From the NCBI GenBank assembly GCA_017631855.1, contig JAGBSP010000001.1, positions 1 through 33,878 on the forward strand: 33,878 nt of DNA, written 5' to 3'. Positions 30,390 through 33,878 of the stretch are shown one piece after another (within the stretch, counting starts at the first letter, position 1; each line of letters starts with the position of its first letter). Made by a program: the position numbers and the translations under genes. Below the pieces are notes generated by a model, which worked only from the letters and a program-made list of their open reading frames with translations, searched no databases and was not told the DNA's origin. This DNA comes from Clostridia bacterium. Its GTDB lineage: Bacteria > Bacillota > Clostridia > Oscillospirales > CAG-272.

Positions 30390-31943
30390 TTATTTTGCGT
30401 AATCTACAGCACGGCTCTCGCGGATCAGATTGATCTTGATCTGTCCGGGATACTTAACCTCTTCCTGAATCTTCGCTGCCATCTCGCGCGCGATCAGCTT
30501 CATGCCGTCATCGTTGACCTCTTCGGGCTTGACCATAACGCGGATCTCGCGTCCTGCCTGTACGGCAAACGCTTTATCCACACCCTGGAAGCTCTTAGCG
30601 ATCTCCTCGATCTTCTCGAGTCGTTTAATGTAGTTTTCCAGATCCTCGCGGCGAGCACCGGGACGGGCAGCGGAAATGGCATCCGCAGCCTGAACGATCA
30701 CTGCCGTCATCGTCTGAGGCTCTACGTCGCCGTGATGCGCCTCGATTGCGTGAATCACTTCGCGACTTTCCTTATACTTCTTTGCAAGGTTCACACCAAG
30801 CTCGGTGTGCGTTCCTTCCATTTCGTGCGTCTGCGCCTTTCCGATATCGTGCAGAAGTCCTGCGCGCTTTGCGGTTGCGCTGTCAATGCCAAGCTCGTCT
30901 GCGATCATACCCGCGATCAGTGAAACCTCGATCGAGTGCTTGAGCACGTTCTGACCGTAGCTGGTTCTGTACTTCAGTCGACCAAGCATACGAACAAGCT
31001 CGGGATGGATTCCGTGAATACCGACGTCGAACGTTGCGCGCTCACCCGCCTGCTTAATGCCTGCCTCGACCTCTTTGGTCGCCTTTTCCACGGTTTCTTC
31101 AATTCTGGTGGGATGAATTCGTCCGTCCGAGATCAGCTTTTCGAGCGTCTGGCGGGCGATTTCTCTACGTACGGGATCAAAGCCCGAAAGCGTAATGGCT
31201 TCGGGAGTATCGTCGATAATAAGCTCCACACCCGTCAGCTTTTCGAGCATCTGAATGTTTCTTCCCTCTCGACCGATAATTCGTCCCTTCATATCCTCGT
31301 TGGGCAGGGACACGACCGACACCGTGCTTTCCGCTACGTGGTCTGCCGCACATCTCTGAATTGCCAGAGAAATAATGTTTTTCGCCTTGGTATCGGCTTC
31401 TTCCTTGAACTGTGCTTCAAGATCCGACATTCTCTGCGCCAGCTCGTGCTTGATCGCAGATTCGACTCTCGAAAGCAGTTCTTCCTTTGCTTCTTCCGCG
31501 GAAATTCCCGAAATCTCTTCGAGAATGACCATTTCCTTTGCGCGAAGCTCCTCGATCTGTCCGCGAAGCTCTTCGTTTTCCTTCAGCTTCTTATCGAGTT
31601 GTTCATTCTTCTTCTCAAGATTTTCGGTCTTCTTGTCCAGATTTTCTTCCTTCTGGGTCAAGCGTCGCTCCATTCTGGAAATTTCCGAACGGCGTTCCTT
31701 GAGTTCTTTCTCTGCTTCGTTGCGTTGCTTGAGAATTTCTTCCTTCGCGCTGAGCAGGGCTTCCTTGCGCTGCGTTTCGGCGGCTTTGGCACCTTCCTCG
31801 CGAATTCGCTTTGCTTCCGCTTCCGCCGAACCGATCTCGGCTTCCGCTTTCGTTTGACGCCGTTTATAGCCTGCCTTAAAACACACAGCACTGCTCGCTA
31901 TGCCAACGACAGCTACTCCGGCGGTAACAATCCACTCTACCAA
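30390..31943 (-). CDS. rny: Ribonuclease Y
   Basis: Membrane-anchored endoribonuclease that starts mRNA decay in Firmicutes. About 517 aa from a TTG start: N-terminal membrane helix (~3-23), long charged coiled-coil (~25-180), KH domain with [10 protein letters not shown] at ~220-229, and the HD domain with HDIGK at ~365-369 for metal binding. The first in-frame GTG (31952) directly abuts the ribosome binding site AAAGGAGG, so the TTG at 31943, eight bases after it, is preferred. The promoter at 32031-32059 gives a leader of about 80 nt. No ymdB or recA neighbour is seen, although those often adjoin rny. Confidence 0.96.
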   Translation of the reverse strand: MVEWIVTAGVAVVGIASSAVCFKAGYKRRQTKAEAEIGSAEAEAKRIREEGAKAAETQRKEALLSAKEEILKQRNEAEKELKERRSEISRMERRLTQKEENLDKKTENLEKKNEQLDKKLKENEELRGQIEELRAKEMVILEEISGISAEEAKEELLSRVESAIKHELAQRMSDLEAQFKEEADTKAKNIISLAIQRCAADHVAESTVSVVSLPNEDMKGRIIGREGRNIQMLEKLTGVELIIDDTPEAITLSGFDPVRREIARQTLEKLISDGRIHPTRIEETVEKATKEVEAGIKQAGERATFDVGIHGIHPELVRMLGRLKYRTSYGQNVLKHSIEVSLIAGMIADELGIDSATAKRAGLLHDIGKAQTHEMEGTHTELGVNLAKKYKESREVIHAIEAHHGDVEPQTMTAVIVQAADAISAARPGARREDLENYIKRLEKIEEIAKSFQGVDKAFAVQAGREIRVMVKPEEVNDDGMKLIAREMAAKIQEEVKYPGQIKINLIRESRAVDYAK

Positions 31944-32030
31944 TAAAAACACCTCCTTTGTTTTATTCTGTTATCAATGATTGTTAGGTATCAAAAATAT
32001 ATAATATCGGCATTTTAGATACACATTATT

Positions 32031-32059
32031 ATTTTACACGATTTTTGGCAATTTGTCAA
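32031..32059 (-). promoter_or_regulatory. Sigma-A promoter of rny
   Basis: Minus strand: TTGACA (32054-32059), 17 bp, TAAAAT (32031-32036). Its spacer ends in AAAAATCGTG, the same as the divergent promoter at 32109-32137. Confidence 0.83.
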
Positions 32060-32108
32060 GTTCTTTTTCACGAAACCACCCAAGTTCAATAAAAAAACAC
32101 AAACATTC

Positions 32109-32137
32109 TTGACAAAAATGCAAAAATCGTGTATCAT
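32109..32137 (+). promoter_or_regulatory. Sigma-A promoter of the SGNH lipoprotein gene
   Basis: TTGACA (32109-32114), 17 bp, TATCAT (32132-32137). The spacer ends in CAAAAATCGTG, nearly the same as in the divergent rny promoter. Confidence 0.82.
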
Positions 32138-32174
32138 AAAAATAATCAAAAATAATTGTTTGATAGAGGTTTTT

Positions 32175-33431
32175 ATGAAAAAAATCATTGTATCTCTGCT
32201 TTTGATTCTCTGCCTTCTTCTACCGACGTTGCTGATCGCGTGCGACGACACAGCAACACCGCCGACCGAGGAAGAAAGTTCCGAAGAATCCACCACGCTC
32301 GCGGACGTCCCGCAAAACACGCCGAGCACGCCCGACAAGCCCAATCAGCCGAACGAGCCGAGCGAGCCGAATTCTCCCGAGAAGCCTTTACCGGAAGAAC
32401 CCGACCCCAGCCTGTCTTATCCCCGCCCCTCCAACGTCTACACCTATCCCCTCACTGAGCAGACGCAGGGCATTAAGGTGCTTGGCGAACGTCGCGCGAA
32501 GCTGGACGGCTGTATCTCGATGGACTGGACAGGCTCCGGCATTGAATTCAACGCAGATCTGAACACCGTGTCCACCGTTTCCTTTGTCGCAAAGGCAAGT
32601 GCTCCCTGCTATTACAAGGCATACGTCGACGGAAAGCTTCATAAGAACGGCACCTCGGATTATTTTACCGTAGGGACCGATGACACAACGATCGAGCTCA
32701 AGAACGTCCCCTACGGTAAGCACGTCATCCGTCTTGTCAAAGCAACCGGCTACACTCTTGCTCTTTCTCAGCTCTATTCGGTCACGCTCGACGGAACGAT
32801 CAGCGAAACAGCACCCGCAAAGAATGATCTTTACATCGAATTTCTCGGCGACAGTATCTCCTGCGGTTGGGGCATTATGGGCAACTACGACGGCGGTTAT
32901 GAATCGCAAGACGGAACGCAGGCATATCCCTACCGTCTGGCACAACGCCTGAATGCCGATTACGCTATTCTCGGACTTTCGGGAAGGGGCGTCATTTACG
33001 GAACTCCCAATTTTGACAAGAATTATCTGCACGCAAGTCCGAGCCGCTCCTCCGCTGAACATAATTTCTCAAGGCAGGCAGATATCGTCATCATCAACCT
33101 CGGAACCAACGAGCAAGGAAATAACGCAAGTTCTACGGATTTTGGTGCAGGCTACCTCCGACTCCTTGAGACGATTTTCCAAAAGAACGGTGACGACTGC
33201 GTCGTCTACTGTCTGTGGGGCGCGATGAATGGTGCGTACAACGCGCGAATTCAAAACGCCATCGACACCTATCTGGCAAGCCATTCGACAGCACAGATCT
33301 ATGAGCTGGAGCTGGAACGCTCGACAACCCCCGGCGGCTCTCCCTCGTGGGGGCACCCCGGCTACGGCGACAACACCAAATACGTCTTTGCCCTCGAAGC
33401 CTTACTCAATGAAACCTATTTTGCCAATTAA
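32175..33431 (+). CDS. SGNH/GDSL esterase lipoprotein, CE2-like
   Basis: Predicted surface carbohydrate esterase (acetyl-xylan or similar). The 418 aa begin with a lipoprotein signal and lipobox LIAC (Cys23), then an acidic and Pro-rich linker to ~80 (TPDKPNQPNEPSEP). A jelly-roll-like N-domain (~95-210) precedes the SGNH hydrolase domain with GDSISCGWG (Ser227), INLGTNEQ (~308-314) and a C-terminal SWGHPG with His394. This two-domain order is that of CE2 esterases, which use a Ser-His pair. AGAGG lies five bases before the ATG at 32175. Export and lipidation would need LspA, encoded at the other end of the window. Confidence 0.88.
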   Translation: MKKIIVSLLLILCLLLPTLLIACDDTATPPTEEESSEESTTLADVPQNTPSTPDKPNQPNEPSEPNSPEKPLPEEPDPSLSYPRPSNVYTYPLTEQTQGIKVLGERRAKLDGCISMDWTGSGIEFNADLNTVSTVSFVAKASAPCYYKAYVDGKLHKNGTSDYFTVGTDDTTIELKNVPYGKHVIRLVKATGYTLALSQLYSVTLDGTISETAPAKNDLYIEFLGDSISCGWGIMGNYDGGYESQDGTQAYPYRLAQRLNADYAILGLSGRGVIYGTPNFDKNYLHASPSRSSAEHNFSRQADIVIINLGTNEQGNNASSTDFGAGYLRLLETIFQKNGDDCVVYCLWGAMNGAYNARIQNAIDTYLASHSTAQIYELELERSTTPGGSPSWGHPGYGDNTKYVFALEALLNETYFAN

Positions 33432-33436
33432 AGAAT

Positions 33437-33471
33437 AAAAAAGAACCGTCCAAATCGGACGGTTCTTTTTT
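33437..33471. terminator. Bidirectional terminator between the SGNH gene and rplA
   Basis: Stem AGAACCGTCC/GGACGGTTCT with A-rich 5' and T-rich 3' flanks, so it can end transcripts from both sides. Confidence 0.9.
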
Positions 33472-33480
33472 ATTGGTTGA

Positions 33481-33878
33481 TTAGCCAAGCTTTGCCTGGT
33501 TGATCTTAATGCCGGGGCCCATCGTGCTTGCGATAACGCAGCTCTTAATGTACTGACCCTTAGCAGCGGCGGGCTTTGCCTTGATGACAGCGCCAACCAG
33601 CGTGTTGAAGTTCTCGGTGAGCTTCTCTACACCGAAGGAAGCCTTACCGATGGGGCAGTGGATGATGTTGGTCTTGTCAAGACGGTATTCGATCTTACCT
33701 TCCTTAGCTTCCTTAACTGCACGAGCTACGTCGGGAGTTACGGTTCCAGCCTTGGGGTTAGGCATCAAGCCCTTGGGACCCAGAACCTTACCGAGACGAC
33801 CGATCACGCCCATCATGTCGGGGGTAGCGATCACAACGTCGAACTCGAACCAGTTCTCAGCCTGGATCTTGGTTACGA
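33481..33878 (-). CDS. rplA: 50S ribosomal protein L1, N-terminal part missing
   Basis: Ribosomal stalk-base protein that also represses its own operon in other bacteria. The C-terminal 131 codons are present (stop at 33481-33483), and the frame is open to the window edge. L1 signatures are clear: [49 protein letters not shown] and the C-terminal MGPGIKIN. The gene is followed by a terminator and a converging gene, so rplJ and rplL do not follow it within this window. Confidence 0.97.
   Translation of the reverse strand, partial: VTKIQAENWFEFDVVIATPDMMGVIGRLGKVLGPKGLMPNPKAGTVTPDVARAVKEAKEGKIEYRLDKTNIIHCPIGKASFGVEKLTENFNTLVGAVIKAKPAAAKGQYIKSCVIASTMGPGIKINQAKLG

Overview
The window looks like a chromosome segment of a spore-forming, low-copy-repeat Bacillota of the class Clostridia (probably an uncultured gut lineage). 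Supporting signs are a Spo0A gene, a ylmE-sepF-ylmG-ylmH cell-division cluster, RNase Y, a T-box in front of pheST, a lysine riboswitch in front of dapA, strong AGGAGG-type ribosome binding sites, and fifteen promoters of the TTGACA-17 bp-TATAAT type. Genes are moderately GC-rich and intergenic DNA is AT-rich. No phage, plasmid, CRISPR or insertion-sequence genes were seen. The accessory material consists of small palindromic intergenic repeats, a DUF4160/DUF2442 pair, one orphan protein and a disturbed tRNA locus.

Layout: (1) 1-4906, minus strand: an envelope and division operon running HlyD-like adaptor, ylmE, sepF, ylmG, ylmH, lspA, rluD-type pseudouridine synthase (cut by the window edge). 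(2) 4958-8505, minus strand: miaA, overlapped by a DUF2442/DUF4160 pair with its own palindromic promoter, then an orphan protein with an IscB-PLMP-like N-terminus, then queA. (3) 8541-10728, plus strand: lysine riboswitch, dapA, a palindromic repeat, dapB. (4) 10738-15697, plus strand: a repeat element, a copper P-type ATPase fused in frame to a CopZ-like domain, a SLC13/ArsB-type transporter, and a flavin-reductase/rubredoxin protein, ended by an array of hairpins. (5) 15863-20252: a divergent sugar-phosphate module, with yjbQ and an archaeal-type triosephosphate isomerase on the minus strand and a SIS-domain isomerase, DeoR regulator, fructose-6-phosphate-aldolase-like protein and ribulose-phosphate 3-epimerase on the plus strand. 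(6) 20268-24741: a HdeD-like membrane protein (minus), then T-box, pheS and pheT (plus). (7) 24793-26526: an OFA-type MFS transporter and a tRNA-Pro locus whose 5' end is duplicated behind the promoter. (8) 26715-33878: spo0A, a lipoprotein with YD-like repeats, a DD-carboxypeptidase, RNase Y, a CE2-like SGNH lipoprotein and the 3' part of rplA.

How the parts work together: regions 1 and 8 are housekeeping (division, lipoprotein processing, wall trimming, RNA decay, sporulation control). Regions 2 and 6 concern tRNA modification and charging: miaA, queA and pheST under T-box control by uncharged tRNA-Phe. Region 3 is lysine/diaminopimelate synthesis under lysine feedback. Region 5 looks like a regulated module interconverting triose, tetrose, pentose and hexose phosphates. 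The observations most worth a second look are the tRNA-Pro duplication, the stopless copA-copZ junction, the DUF4160-DUF2442-miaA operon with a palindrome between -35 and -10, the divergent sugar-phosphate module, and the twin divergent promoters at rny/SGNH.
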